Positions 8,997 to 17,609 of a stretch of 64,000 nucleotides of DNA are shown piece by piece (within the stretch, counting starts at the first letter, position 1; each line of letters starts with the position of its first letter). Location of the stretch: contig NZ_JBFAKK010000003.1 of assembly GCF_040655735.1 (NCBI RefSeq), forward strand, positions 617,867 through 681,866. The letters run 5' to 3'. The position numbers were made by a program, and so were the translations under genes. Origin of the DNA: Phytomonospora sp040655735. GTDB taxonomy: Bacteria > Actinomycetota > Actinomycetes > Mycobacteriales > Micromonosporaceae. The notes beneath the pieces were generated by a model. It was not told the origin of the DNA and ran no database searches. It saw only the letters and a list, made by a program, of their open reading frames with translations.

Positions 8997-9602
8997 ATGG
9001 CCACTCAGTCCGCAGTGGTCGGCCGACGGGTACTGGCCGACCTCATCCCCGCCTCCGCCAAGGCGACCACCCTCGCCCGCGACGCGGTCCTCGTCCTCGG
9101 CGGCGCCGGCCTCGTCGGGCTCTCCGCCCAGGTCGCCGTCGAGATCCCGGCGATCTCCCCGGTCCCCTTCGTGGCCACCACGCTCACCGCCCTCCTCCTC
9201 GGCGCCGCCTACGGCCCGGTGCGCGCCGCCCTGACCTTCTCGCTCTACCTCCTGGCGGGCATGGCGGGCGTCCCCTGGTTCACCGACGGGAACTCCGGCA
9301 CCGGCATCGTCTCCCTCGGCTACGTCATCGGCTTCCTCGCCGCCGGCGTCGTCGTCGGTGAGCTCGCCCGCCGCGGCGGCGACCGCACCCCGCTGCGGAC
9401 CATCGGCACGATGATCATCGGCAACCTGGTCATCTACGCCTTCGGCGTGCCCTACCTGATCGCCGCCTCCGGCATGGACATCTCCACCGGCCTCTACAAG
9501 GGAGCCGCCGTCTTCCTCGTCGGCGACCTCATCAAACTCGCCATCGCCGCCGCGCTCCTGCCCGGCGCGTGGGCCCTGGTGAAGAAGTTCCGCGACGCCT
9601 GA
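8997..9602 (+). CDS. bioY: BioY-type biotin transporter substrate-binding subunit
   Basis: 201-aa integral membrane protein with about six helices. It has ISPVPFVATTLTALLLGAAYGP and the YLLAGMAGVPWF segment, the BioY S-component pattern: biotin-binding loop 1, then the AA-YG-P helix. It imports biotin, alone or with a shared EcfA/EcfT energizing module; no EcfAT genes are in the window. I start at ATG 8997 because GGAGGAG lies 6 nt upstream; a TTG at 8982 would place the Shine-Dalgarno inside the gene. No biotin repressor site was recognised between the etf terminator and the start. Confidence 0.92.
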   Translation: MATQSAVVGRRVLADLIPASAKATTLARDAVLVLGGAGLVGLSAQVAVEIPAISPVPFVATTLTALLLGAAYGPVRAALTFSLYLLAGMAGVPWFTDGNSGTGIVSLGYVIGFLAAGVVVGELARRGGDRTPLRTIGTMIIGNLVIYAFGVPYLIAASGMDISTGLYKGAAVFLVGDLIKLAIAAALLPGAWALVKKFRDA

Positions 9603-9623
9603 GCCCCGGCTCCCGGCGCTGCC

Positions 9624-9667
9624 GGACCCGCCCCCACGGCATGGCGACAGGCCGTGGGGGCGGGTCC
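9624..9667. terminator. Bidirectional terminator between bioY and the M23 peptidase gene
   Basis: A perfect 17-bp stem (GGACCCGCCCCCACGGC and its complement) with a 10-nt loop, placed between the convergent stops. Confidence 0.85.
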
Positions 9668-9691
9668 TTCGTCCACATGGGACCGGAAGGT

Positions 9692-10906
9692 CTAACAAGC
9701 GGGTACCACGGGACCGTCACTGCCGGTGTCGACGAAGGCGTCGGACACGTAGTTGCCGTCGGACAGCCGATCCCAGACCGTGCTCGTGTTGTTCCACGGC
9801 CCTGTCACCGAATCACCCTGGACATAGCAGGCCAGCGACACGACCTCACCGCTCGGCGCCGACCGCACCACCGCGGCGTTCAGACGCGGCCCGCTGCGGA
9901 TGTTGACCGTCCCGTTCGGGTTGTACACCGGGGCCTGCACCCCCGTCCCCGGCGAACCCGGCCCGTAGTTGGTCAGACAGCAGTCGGAGTTGTACAGCCT
10001 CGTGCTCCCGCGCACCGCGTAGCCCTGATAGGCCTGCGACTGCGCGTACCAGATCCAGCCGCCGATCTCCTTGCCGTTGACGCCCACGGGCGAGTTGCCC
10101 TGCCACAGCGACCAGTGCACGTGGTCGCCGTTGGCCCGGCCACCGCAGGGCAGCTGCTCGCCGATCTCACCGATGTAGGCACCGAGGGCCACCTGTGACC
10201 CATCGGCGACAGTCGTCTGGTTGTAAGTGTGGTAGTACCCGGTGGTCCACCCGTTGTCGTGCACGACCTTGATGAACGGCGTGCTCGTCCCGCAGAAGCG
10301 GTACAGGCGACCCGACTGCGCGGCCCGCACCATGCGGTCCCCACCGTAGAAGTCGATCGAGTTGTAGGGCGTCGACGTGCCGGAGTCGCCGTGCACGCCC
10401 CAATGGCGCCAGCTGCCCCCGTTGGCCTTCCACGGCAGCGCCAGACCGGTCGCCGCCAGCGTGGACGCCTCCTGCGGCACCGCCGTCGAGGCCAGCGTCG
10501 CGCGCTCGCCGTCGCCCATGAGCTCGGCCGGTGCCTGAGCCGTCGCGCGGGCGAACGCGGGGGTGCCTTCGAGCGCGACCTGCCAGCGGCCGTTGACGCG
10601 GTGGCCGAAGAACAGCGCGGTGACCGGGCCGCTGTGGGTGGTCGAGGGGACGCGGAAGGCCGCTCCGCCGAAGACCCAGTCGCCCGAACGCGAGGTCCGG
10701 CCGGACTCGACGATCGCCGAGAGGCCGGCGTCGGGGGCGAGCTCGTAGAGGTCGCGGGCCTGCGCGCCCTTCGCCGCCGACATGGCGTCGGTGACCGCCC
10801 GGTCGAGGCTCGGGGCGGCGCCGGCGGGGCCGGCGAAGGTGATCGAGGCGGCCAGTGTCGCGAAGGCCAGACCTGCGGTTAAGAGGGGCCGGAGTGTTCG
10901 TCTCAT
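9692..10906 (-). CDS. Secreted LasA/beta-lytic-type M23 metallopeptidase with SH3-like tail
   Basis: 404 aa. A Sec signal (MRRTLRPLLTAGLAFATLAA, cleavage near PAGAA) precedes a roughly 120-residue N-terminal proregion. The M23A core has zinc-ligand motifs HWGVHGD and SIDFYGGD, then VVHDNGWTTGYYHTY and GDHVHWSLWQ (H-x-H), as in LasA and beta-lytic endopeptidase. After residue 300 a bacterial SH3-like segment (GTVNIRSGPRLNAAVV, CYVQGDSVTGPW) likely binds wall peptides. These enzymes cut glycine-containing peptide bonds in peptidoglycan or proteins outside the cell; bacteriolytic competition or wall turnover is inferred. It stands alone between terminators. Confidence 0.9.
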   Translation of the reverse strand: MRRTLRPLLTAGLAFATLAASITFAGPAGAAPSLDRAVTDAMSAAKGAQARDLYELAPDAGLSAIVESGRTSRSGDWVFGGAAFRVPSTTHSGPVTALFFGHRVNGRWQVALEGTPAFARATAQAPAELMGDGERATLASTAVPQEASTLAATGLALPWKANGGSWRHWGVHGDSGTSTPYNSIDFYGGDRMVRAAQSGRLYRFCGTSTPFIKVVHDNGWTTGYYHTYNQTTVADGSQVALGAYIGEIGEQLPCGGRANGDHVHWSLWQGNSPVGVNGKEIGGWIWYAQSQAYQGYAVRGSTRLYNSDCCLTNYGPGSPGTGVQAPVYNPNGTVNIRSGPRLNAAVVRSAPSGEVVSLACYVQGDSVTGPWNNTSTVWDRLSDGNYVSDAFVDTGSDGPVVPAC

Positions 10907-11033
10907 GGTGTCGCTCCTGGTGTGGGGCTGGAAGTGATCGAGACGCTAGACCCCGCCGGAACCGCGCACCAGCACAAGAAATTCACCTAAATTGCGATCT
11001 TCGCCCCGGCGACCGGACGCGGGCATGGTGAAG

Positions 11034-11060
11034 GCGTGTGCCCGGCTCGCGGGCACACGC
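11034..11060. terminator. Hairpin in the M23 upstream region
   Basis: An 11-bp perfect stem GCGTGTGCCCG / CGGGCACACGC with a 5-nt loop, about 130 bp upstream of the M23 start and downstream of the XRE gene. It could be a second terminator for the XRE transcript or a leader hairpin of the M23 mRNA; position alone cannot decide. Confidence 0.45.
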
Positions 11061-11146
11061 TCCGACGTGACTATGGGCATTCAGCGTCGCGGCCGGGGCG
11101 CGCGGCGCCTTGCCTTTTGTTCGTGACCCGGTTACGGGCTAGGACG

Positions 11147-11188
11147 TGTCCGGTGGGTCCTGGGACCCCCGTGGTGATCCACCGGACA
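11147..11188 (-). terminator. Terminator hairpin after the XRE regulator gene
   Basis: TGTCCGGTGG and CCACCGGACA form a 10-bp stem. The 22-nt loop itself contains GTCC-TG-GGAC. It begins 6 bp beyond the stop codon of the minus-strand regulator. Confidence 0.65.
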
Positions 11189-11193
11189 GGCCC

Positions 11194-12141
11194 TCAGGGC
11201 CAGTCCCAGCCGATGCCGATGGCGCCGGGCTGCACATTCGTCTCCACCAGTTGGACGGTGTGCCGCGCGGAGAGCGCCAGGTCGCCGGTCTCGTGCCGGT
11301 TCTTGGCCAGTTTCGCCTGGGCGAAGCTGTAGCAACGGGAGGGCAGGGCCGCCGGGTCGAAGCGGACCTGGAGGATGAACTGGTCGACGGGGGCGCGGAA
11401 ACCCCGGCCGTGGCCGGTCGTCTCGGCGGTCTGGTCGTTGACCTCGTAGCTGAACAGATGGGTCTCGCCTTCGGCGAGATGCTGGCCGAACATCAGCTCG
11501 GCGAGCAGGATGGGTCGCTGATCGTGCCGAACCACACGGCCGATCTCGCAGTCGCGCCCCGCCAGGACGCGGACCCGGTCGATCTCGCAGCCCGGGTCTC
11601 CCCGATAGGCCGCGACGTAACGGTCGATTCCTCCGCGCCTGGCCCTGACCAGCAGCGCGGTGATGAGTCGTGCCTCCCTGCGTTCGGCGTCGATGTAGAC
11701 GGTGACCTGTTCGCTCAGGACGTCCACCCGATGTTCCCGGGCCGCGGGGAATTCGTCGCACAGCTCGCGCATGGCCGCCCCGCCGCCGAGTACGACCTCC
11801 GGTCGCTCCCGTTCGGCGCGGATGGTCCTCGGACCGCGGGCCCGGCGCGGGCCGAGCAGTGATACCAGCGCGTTCGCCGGCACACCGAGGATCTCCTCGA
11901 GTACGCCGACTGCCGCTATCGAGTTGGGTTTCTCGGGTTGGGTTCGGCCGTGCTGCCAGTAACTGAGACTTGTGGTCGATACTCGCAGCCCGCGTTCGGC
12001 CAGCCTGTGTTGCAGGCGGTCAAGTCCGAGGCCACGGGCGTCGATGGCGGCCCTGAGGGCCACATGGAACGGTCCGTGTCTTAGTACCTCGGCCAGCGGA
12101 TGTGTCTGGTCGGTTCGTGTTGCCGTCGCCATGGGCAACAT
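11194..12141 (-). CDS. XRE-family DNA-binding regulator with large sensor-like C-terminal part
   Basis: 315 aa. Residues about 25-90 read as an XRE-type helix-turn-helix (LDRLQHRLAERGLRVSTTSLSYWQHGRTQPEKPNS, with recognition helix TTSLSYWQHG) followed by a leucine-rich helix. The remaining 220 residues are not a family I can name; they are beta-rich with alternating strands (RVDVLSEQVTVYIDAERREARLI, EIGRVVRHDQRPILLAELMF). Orphan regulators of this build are common in actinomycetes, and no target can be deduced. Two start codons are possible (12141, and 12132 three residues in); neither has a clear Shine-Dalgarno. It is divergent from the cysteine desulfurase gene. Confidence 0.7.
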   Translation of the reverse strand: MLPMATATRTDQTHPLAEVLRHGPFHVALRAAIDARGLGLDRLQHRLAERGLRVSTTSLSYWQHGRTQPEKPNSIAAVGVLEEILGVPANALVSLLGPRRARGPRTIRAERERPEVVLGGGAAMRELCDEFPAAREHRVDVLSEQVTVYIDAERREARLITALLVRARRGGIDRYVAAYRGDPGCEIDRVRVLAGRDCEIGRVVRHDQRPILLAELMFGQHLAEGETHLFSYEVNDQTAETTGHGRGFRAPVDQFILQVRFDPAALPSRCYSFAQAKLAKNRHETGDLALSARHTVQLVETNVQPGAIGIGWDWP

Positions 12142-12238
12142 CGTGTCCGTTCGCGGCGGCTAAAGCAATCCCCGCCCGGCGGCCCGGCGCCCCGGTTGGC
12201 ACCGGCGGCCGAGCGGCTCTCGGTAGGCTGTGCATGCC

Positions 12239-13402
12239 ATGGCCTACCTTGATCACGCCGCCACGACCCCGATGCTCCCCGACGCCCTCGACGCGTACGT
12301 GGCGGCAGCCACGCACCTCGGAAACGCCTCCGCCCTGCACGCGGCCGGGCGCGGCGCCCGAAGGCTCGTCGAGGAGGCGCGGGAGTCCGTCGCGGCCGAT
12401 CTGGGGGCGCGGCCGAGTGAGGTCGTGTTCACCGGCGGTGGCACCGAAAGTGACAACCTCGCAGTTAAGGGCATGTTCTGGGGGCGGCGCGACGCCGATC
12501 CGGCCCGGGTGCGGGTGGTGTGCTCCGAGATCGAGCACCACGCCGTCCTCGACGCCGTCGAGTGGCTGGAACGTCACGAAGGGGCCCGGGTGAGCCTGCT
12601 CCCGGTGGACTCCGCGGGCCGTATCGATATGGACGTACTTGCCGGTATCCTCGCCGCCCACGGTGAGGAGATCGCGCTCGTCACGGCGATGTGGGCCAAC
12701 AACGAAGTCGGTACCCTCCAGCCAATCAGTGAAATGTCGGCCGCGAGCGACGAACACGGCATTCCCCTGCATACCGACGCGATCCAGGCGGTCGGACAGG
12801 TCCCGGTGAACTTCGCGGAGTCCGGCGCGGCGGCACTGACGGTTACCGGACACAAGCTCGGCGGACCCGCCGGAGTCGGCGTCCTCCTGCTCGGCCGCGA
12901 CGTCCCGGTGACCCCGCTGCTGCACGGCGGGGGACAGGAGCGCGACGTGCGGTCGGGGACCCTCGACGTGCCCGGGATCGTCTCCTTCGCCGCGGCCGTG
13001 CGCGTCGCCGTCGCCGAGCAGGCCGCGACCGCCGAGCGCCTCGCGCGCCTGCGCGACGACCTCATCGCCCGCGTACGCGCGGCCGTGCCCGACGCGATCC
13101 TCAACGGCGATCCCGTCGACCGCCTCCCCGGCAACGCGCACCTGTCGTTTCCGGGCTGCGAGGGCGACGCGATCCTCATGCTCCTCGACGCCGCCGGTGT
13201 GCAATGCGCCACCGGCTCGGCCTGCAACGCCGGCGTCGCGCAGCCCTCCCACGTGCTCCTCGCGATGGGCGCCGACGCGAAGCTCGCACGCTCGACGCTG
13301 CGGTTCAGCCTGGGGCACACCTCGACGCAGGCCGACGTCGACGAACTCATCGCCGCACTGCCCACCGCGGTCGAGCGGGCGAGGGCGGCGTCGGCCACAT
13401 AG
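12239..13402 (+). CDS. Cysteine desulfurase, IscS/NifS family
   Basis: 387 aa, a PLP-dependent class V aminotransferase fold. It has the PLP Lys in TVTGHKLGG (K206), the substrate-site HH pair in SEIEHHAVLD, and the catalytic persulfide Cys in CATGSACNAG (C329). It converts cysteine to alanine and a protein persulfide used for Fe-S clusters and tRNA thiolation. The next gene is mnmA, so supplying sulfur for 2-thiouridine is its likely main job, as with the Rv3025c/Rv3024c pair. The ATG at 12239 is preferred because the frame can only extend to a GTG three codons upstream and GGTAGG sits 11 nt before the ATG. Confidence 0.94.
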   Translation: MAYLDHAATTPMLPDALDAYVAAATHLGNASALHAAGRGARRLVEEARESVAADLGARPSEVVFTGGGTESDNLAVKGMFWGRRDADPARVRVVCSEIEHHAVLDAVEWLERHEGARVSLLPVDSAGRIDMDVLAGILAAHGEEIALVTAMWANNEVGTLQPISEMSAASDEHGIPLHTDAIQAVGQVPVNFAESGAAALTVTGHKLGGPAGVGVLLLGRDVPVTPLLHGGGQERDVRSGTLDVPGIVSFAAAVRVAVAEQAATAERLARLRDDLIARVRAAVPDAILNGDPVDRLPGNAHLSFPGCEGDAILMLLDAAGVQCATGSACNAGVAQPSHVLLAMGADAKLARSTLRFSLGHTSTQADVDELIAALPTAVERARAASAT

Positions 13403-13434
13403 GCGCCCCGCGCGGCCTGGCGTAACCTCGACAG

Positions 13435-14523
13435 GTGAGTTTGAAGGTTTTGGCCGCCATGTCCGGCGGCGTGGATTCAGCGGTGGCCGCCGCGCGCGCG
13501 GTCGAGGCCGGCCACGATGTCACCGGCGTGCACCTGGCCCTGTCGCGCAACCCGCAGACCTACCGGACGGGCGCGCGGGGCTGCTGCACGCTGGAGGACT
13601 CCCGCGACGCCCGCCGCGCCGCCGACGTCATCGGCATCCCCTTCTACGTGTGGGACATGGCCGAGCGCTTCCACGAGGACGTGGTCGACGACTTCGTCGC
13701 CGAGTACGCCGCCGGCCGCACCCCCAACCCCTGCCTGCGCTGCAACGAGAAGATCAAGTTCGCCGCCGTGCTCGACCGGGCCGTCGCGCTGGGCTTCGAC
13801 GCGGTCGTCACAGGACACCACGCGCGCATCGAGGACGGTGTGCTGCGCCGGTCGGTGGACATGGGCAAGGACCAGTCGTACGTGCTGGCGGTGCTCAACC
13901 GCGAGCAGCTGTCGCGGGCGATCTTCCCGCTCGGCGACATCACCAAGGAGCAGGTCCGCGCCGAGGCCGCCGAGCGCGGCCTGTCGGTGGCCGACAAGCC
14001 CGACAGCCACGACATCTGCTTCATCGCCGACGGCGACACCCGCGGCTTCCTCACCGAGCGGATCGGCGCCAAGCCCGGCGACATCGTCGACGGCGATTCC
14101 GGCGAGGTCCTCGGTGAGCACAACGGCGCCTTCGCCTACACCGTCGGCCAGCGCCACGGTCTGGGGCTGACACGTCCTGCCGCCGACGGCAAGCCCCGCT
14201 ACGTGCTGTCGATCACGCCGGTGTCGAACACCGTGACCGTCGGCCCCCGCGAGGCCCTGGAGGTCAGGATCGTGCACGGAGAGCGCCCGGTCTGGACCGA
14301 TGGCGTGGAGCGGACCGAGCCCGTCGAGTGCGACGTGCAGCTGCGCGCGCACGGCGAGGTCCAGCCCGCGACGCTCGTCGCGTCGGGCGGCACCCTCACC
14401 GCCCACCTGCGCAACCCCGCCCGGGGTGTGTCGGCCGGGCAGGCGATGGTCGCCTACCTGCCCGACTCCCGGGGCGACATCGTCCTGGCCAGCGCGACCA
14501 TCACGGGGGCCGAGCGTGGCTGA
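13435..14523 (+). CDS. mnmA: tRNA-specific 2-thiouridylase
   Basis: 362 aa. PP-loop ATP pyrophosphatase motif AAMSGGVDSAVAA at about residues 7-19; the first catalytic Cys lies in NPCLRCNEKIKF and the second in DSHDICFI; a C-terminal beta-barrel follows. The enzyme thiolates U34 of tRNA-Lys, -Glu and -Gln using persulfide sulfur from the upstream desulfurase. It starts at GTG 13435, 32 bp after the desulfurase stop, and its end overlaps the MetE-like gene by 8 bp. A short GCC-rich CCTLED segment after the PP-loop is a feature of many actinobacterial MnmA proteins. Confidence 0.95.
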   Translation: MSLKVLAAMSGGVDSAVAAARAVEAGHDVTGVHLALSRNPQTYRTGARGCCTLEDSRDARRAADVIGIPFYVWDMAERFHEDVVDDFVAEYAAGRTPNPCLRCNEKIKFAAVLDRAVALGFDAVVTGHHARIEDGVLRRSVDMGKDQSYVLAVLNREQLSRAIFPLGDITKEQVRAEAAERGLSVADKPDSHDICFIADGDTRGFLTERIGAKPGDIVDGDSGEVLGEHNGAFAYTVGQRHGLGLTRPAADGKPRYVLSITPVSNTVTVGPREALEVRIVHGERPVWTDGVERTEPVECDVQLRAHGEVQPATLVASGGTLTAHLRNPARGVSAGQAMVAYLPDSRGDIVLASATITGAERG

Positions 14524-15505
14524 CCGGCCCGCACTGCCGCCCGGTGCCGCCACCGGCGTCGGCTCCCTCCCGGGGACCGACATCGTCGAGGCCACCCGCG
14601 TCGTCCTCGGGGAACTCCCCGACCTCCCGCACCTGCCCGAGCTGCCCGCGCGCGGGCCCGGCGCGGACATGATCGGCCGTTCGGCGGCGCTGCTCGCCGA
14701 GTTCCCCGTCGAGCTCTACGCCGGGCGCTGGCAGACCTGCGACCGGCCCGGCCGCGACCTGCGGCAGGCGCTCGACTTCCTCGACCGCGACCTCGACACG
14801 CTCACCGAGCAGGCCGACGGCTTCGCCGGCGTGCTGAAGGTCCAGTCGGCCGGTCCCTGGACTCTCGCGGCGAGCGTCCAGCGTCAGACCGGCGGGGCGA
14901 TCCTCCGCGATCCCGGCGCCGTCCGCGATCTGACGGACTCGCTGACCGAAGGGCTGCGCGAACACCTCGCCGACCTCGCCCGCCGCATCCCCGGCGCGAC
15001 CCTCATCCTCCAACTCGACGAGCCCTCCCTCCCCGCCGTTCTTGCCGGAGCCGTCCCCACCGAGTCGGGGCTTGCCCGCTACCGGCCGGTGGAAGCGCCC
15101 GTCGCCTCGGCGCGGTTGCGCTCACTGGTCGAGGCCATGGCCGTGCCCGTCGTCGTGCACAGCTGCGCGCCCAACGTGCCGGTCGCGCTGCTGGCCGAGA
15201 CGGGTGCCGCGGGCATCGCGGTCGACATGGCGTTGCTCAACCTCGACAAGGCAGCCGACCTCGACCCCTTCGGTGAAGCGCTCGACGGCGGCATGTGGCT
15301 GTTCGCCGGCAGCGACGCCGCCGACCCGGGCGCCGCCGCCCGCCGCCTCTGGCAGCGGCTCGGGCTGACGCCCGCGCGCCTGCCCGAGCAGGTGGTGGTG
15401 ACGCCGCCGTGCGGGCTGGCGGGCCGGACGCCGGCGGAGGCGCGGCGGGTACTGGACGCGTGCCGGGAGGCGGGGCGGCGGCTGCGGGAGGATCCGGAGG
15501 GGTAA
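14516..15505 (+). CDS. MetE-like (cobalamin-independent methionine synthase family) protein
   Basis: 329 aa, corresponding to the C-terminal catalytic barrel of MetE, without the N-terminal half. Zinc ligands are visible in VVHSCAPNVP (His, Cys) and in VTPPCGLAG (second Cys). LILQLDEPSLP corresponds to the substrate-binding strand, and TGVGSLPGTDIVEA is its usual opening. Because the folate-binding N-domain is missing, it probably does not make methionine from methyl-tetrahydrofolate; the true reaction of this short family (Rv3015c type) is unknown to me. GTG 14516 is the start that gives the conserved opening, and it overlaps mnmA by 8 bp. Confidence 0.82.
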   Translation: MADRPALPPGAATGVGSLPGTDIVEATRVVLGELPDLPHLPELPARGPGADMIGRSAALLAEFPVELYAGRWQTCDRPGRDLRQALDFLDRDLDTLTEQADGFAGVLKVQSAGPWTLAASVQRQTGGAILRDPGAVRDLTDSLTEGLREHLADLARRIPGATLILQLDEPSLPAVLAGAVPTESGLARYRPVEAPVASARLRSLVEAMAVPVVVHSCAPNVPVALLAETGAAGIAVDMALLNLDKAADLDPFGEALDGGMWLFAGSDAADPGAAARRLWQRLGLTPARLPEQVVVTPPCGLAGRTPAEARRVLDACREAGRRLREDPEG

Positions 15506-16148
15506 GGGGTGTGCGGGGGTGAACACCGGCCGGTGGAGCCGCGTGCCCCACGGCCGTTGCCGTCGCGCGATCCCGGCCGCCGGGCGAAAGCGCACAAAGC
15601 TCGCAGAGTCCGACACCGGCTCCGCTGAAGCCGGCCCCGAAGGCTTCGCGTCGCCGATGTTCGCGACCGCGTCGCGCCGGGGTGGAGGGATCCCGCCGCG
15701 CCTGGCGTGGTGTCGCGTCCTGAACTTCCCCTGGAGACCGGCGCTGGCGTGTTCGTCTGCCCGCAGGCGGCGAGCGTGCCGCGCTTCGAGTTCGGGTCTG
15801 AGCGGCCGGCCGCCGACCGCCGTTTGGGCGAGGATGGTTTTGCAGTCCGGTGCGGGCTGCGTGCACTGGCCGTTCGGCCGAACCGGTGGCCATGCTTCCC
15901 AGCGCTCAGGCGGCGGAGACACTTCCCGCTGCGTCGTCCATCCGTCCGTCCCCCGCCCGCCAGTCCCGCCGTCCGTCCCCTCCCGCAGGATGCCGAGGTC
16001 GTCGAGGTCCTCGGCATCCTCCAGCGCGGCGGCGTCGATCAAGTGGCGTTCGTATGCGGCGCTGTCACGCGCTCAGCCGCCCCACGCCCGCACCCTGCTC
16101 GTCCCCGCGTCCCCCATCCGTCCACTGTGGTCTAGAACCCCTCCGCGG
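15506..16148. other. 643-bp intergenic stretch with a hairpin and a coding-like fragment
   Basis: No gene with recognisable domains. It contains a perfect 12-bp inverted repeat AGGATGCCGAGG / CCTCGGCATCCT (15987-15998 and 16009-16020). Read on the minus strand just around this repeat, a roughly 45-codon open stretch gives AAYERHLIDAAALEDAEDL followed by DDLGILREG. This looks like real protein sequence but has no plausible complete gene; it may be the remnant of a lost gene. Confidence 0.4.
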
Positions 16149-17609
16149 TCACGCCGCCAGCACCACCCCCCGAGGCCGTCGCAACCACACCGGCAGCATG
16201 CACGCCACCGCCGCCAGCACGCTCAGCCACGGGAACCAGTCCCCGAGCACGCCGTACACGGTCCACACCCCGCTCGCCGCGACCTCTCCCACCACCGCCC
16301 GTTCCTTCCCCTCGGCCACGCTACCGTAGGGGTCGCTGATCGTCGCCAGTCCCTGGCCGGCGGCTCGCACGATGCTCATGCCCTGCTCGATGCCGCGCAT
16401 GACGGCGCTGCGGCTGTGCAGCCACTCGTCGAAGTCGGCGCCGAAGTCGAGCGCGGGGCCGAGCAGGACGGCGGCGCCGGCGGCGCGGTAGTCGGCGGCC
16501 AGCGCCGGGAAGTCGAGGTCCTTGCACACGATCAGTCCCCACTTCGTCCCGGGCACGAAGGCCAGTTCCCCGCCCGGCGTCAGTTCGGGCCCGCCTTGCG
16601 GCGCGTCGGTCTCCAGCCCGGGGATCATGTGGTGCTTGCGGTAAATGGTGGGCGCGCCGCCGTCGGCCGGCAGGTACATGGCGACGTTGTAGGTGCGCCC
16701 GTCCTGTTCGAGCGCGGCGCCCACGACGAGGTCGATCCCCGACTCGGCGGCGATGCCGCTCCAGGACGCCAGGAAGGCGGCCGACTCGGCCTCGCGCACC
16801 CAGAAGAGCTTCTCGGGCAGCACGACGACCTTCGCGCCGCTCGCCGCGACCGGCGCGATCGCCACCCGGTACGCGTCGGTGAGCGCGGCGGCTTCCGGTG
16901 CGTCGTAGGGCATCACGGGGTAGGGAGCGGCCAGGGCGAGCGCGGCCATCGTCACCGTCTCGTCCGGTTCGGGGGCCGTGGCCAGGCGGACGGTGCCGTA
17001 GCCGAGCGGGAGGGCGAGCAGCACGAGGGCGAAGGTCGCGGTCTTCCGTCGTGTCCGCCGCAGGAGGTTCGGCGCCGACATCGCCGCGATCGCCGCCGGT
17101 GCCAGCAGCACGAGGAAGGTCACGCCCCACACGCCGGTCACCGACGCCGTCTGCGCCACCGGCAGCAGGTCGGACTGCGTGTAGGCCAGCGACCAGTAGG
17201 CGCCGTGCGGCATGGCGAGGCTGAACAGGAATTCGAGCGTCACCCACACCGCCGGGACCGCGACGGCGGCGAACAGCGGCAGGCCTTTGCGGGCGAGGGT
17301 GCGAAAGAGCCACACGGCGAAACCGAACACCAGCGCCGGGCCGACGAAGAGGCCGACCACCAGCGGCACCGGCAGCATGATCTCGCCGGTGTAGTAGCTC
17401 CACAGTGGAATCTGCCCGCCGAGCCAGGCGAGTGTCCCCGACAGGAACGCCAGTGGCGCCGGGATCCGGCTCGCCACGAGCAGGACCGGCAGGGGCGCCA
17501 GCCAGGTGAGGGCGGCGACGGGCGTCAGTCCGGCGCCGAGTGTCCACAGGACGGCCGAGGCGGTCGCGGCGATCGCGGCCGCGGTGAGCCGCTCAGTCGC
17601 GGAGTCCAT
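16149..17609 (-). CDS. Apolipoprotein N-acyltransferase (Lnt)-like membrane CN-hydrolase
   Basis: 486 aa. About six N-terminal transmembrane helices (residues 8-205), then a nitrilase-fold domain with its triad present: Glu in VVLPEKLFWV, Lys in IYRKHHMIPG and Cys in LIVCKDLDFP, and finally a C-terminal TM helix. This is the Lnt architecture: the enzyme N-acylates the lipid-modified Cys of lipoproteins in the membrane. It is not linked to lgt/lspA here, and an Lnt paralogue with another acyl acceptor is possible. Its start overlaps the 3' end of the TetR gene by 17 bp, so it is probably second in that regulator's operon. Confidence 0.85.
   Translation of the reverse strand: MDSATERLTAAAIAATASAVLWTLGAGLTPVAALTWLAPLPVLLVASRIPAPLAFLSGTLAWLGGQIPLWSYYTGEIMLPVPLVVGLFVGPALVFGFAVWLFRTLARKGLPLFAAVAVPAVWVTLEFLFSLAMPHGAYWSLAYTQSDLLPVAQTASVTGVWGVTFLVLLAPAAIAAMSAPNLLRRTRRKTATFALVLLALPLGYGTVRLATAPEPDETVTMAALALAAPYPVMPYDAPEAAALTDAYRVAIAPVAASGAKVVVLPEKLFWVREAESAAFLASWSGIAAESGIDLVVGAALEQDGRTYNVAMYLPADGGAPTIYRKHHMIPGLETDAPQGGPELTPGGELAFVPGTKWGLIVCKDLDFPALAADYRAAGAAVLLGPALDFGADFDEWLHSRSAVMRGIEQGMSIVRAAGQGLATISDPYGSVAEGKERAVVGEVAASGVWTVYGVLGDWFPWLSVLAAVACMLPVWLRRPRGVVLAA

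Noticed and set aside
10907..11146. Cyclic-di-AMP (ydaO-type) riboswitch upstream of the M23 peptidase
   Set aside because: Such riboswitches precede wall-hydrolase genes in actinomycetes, but I could not find their conserved core blocks here; only a simple hairpin is present.
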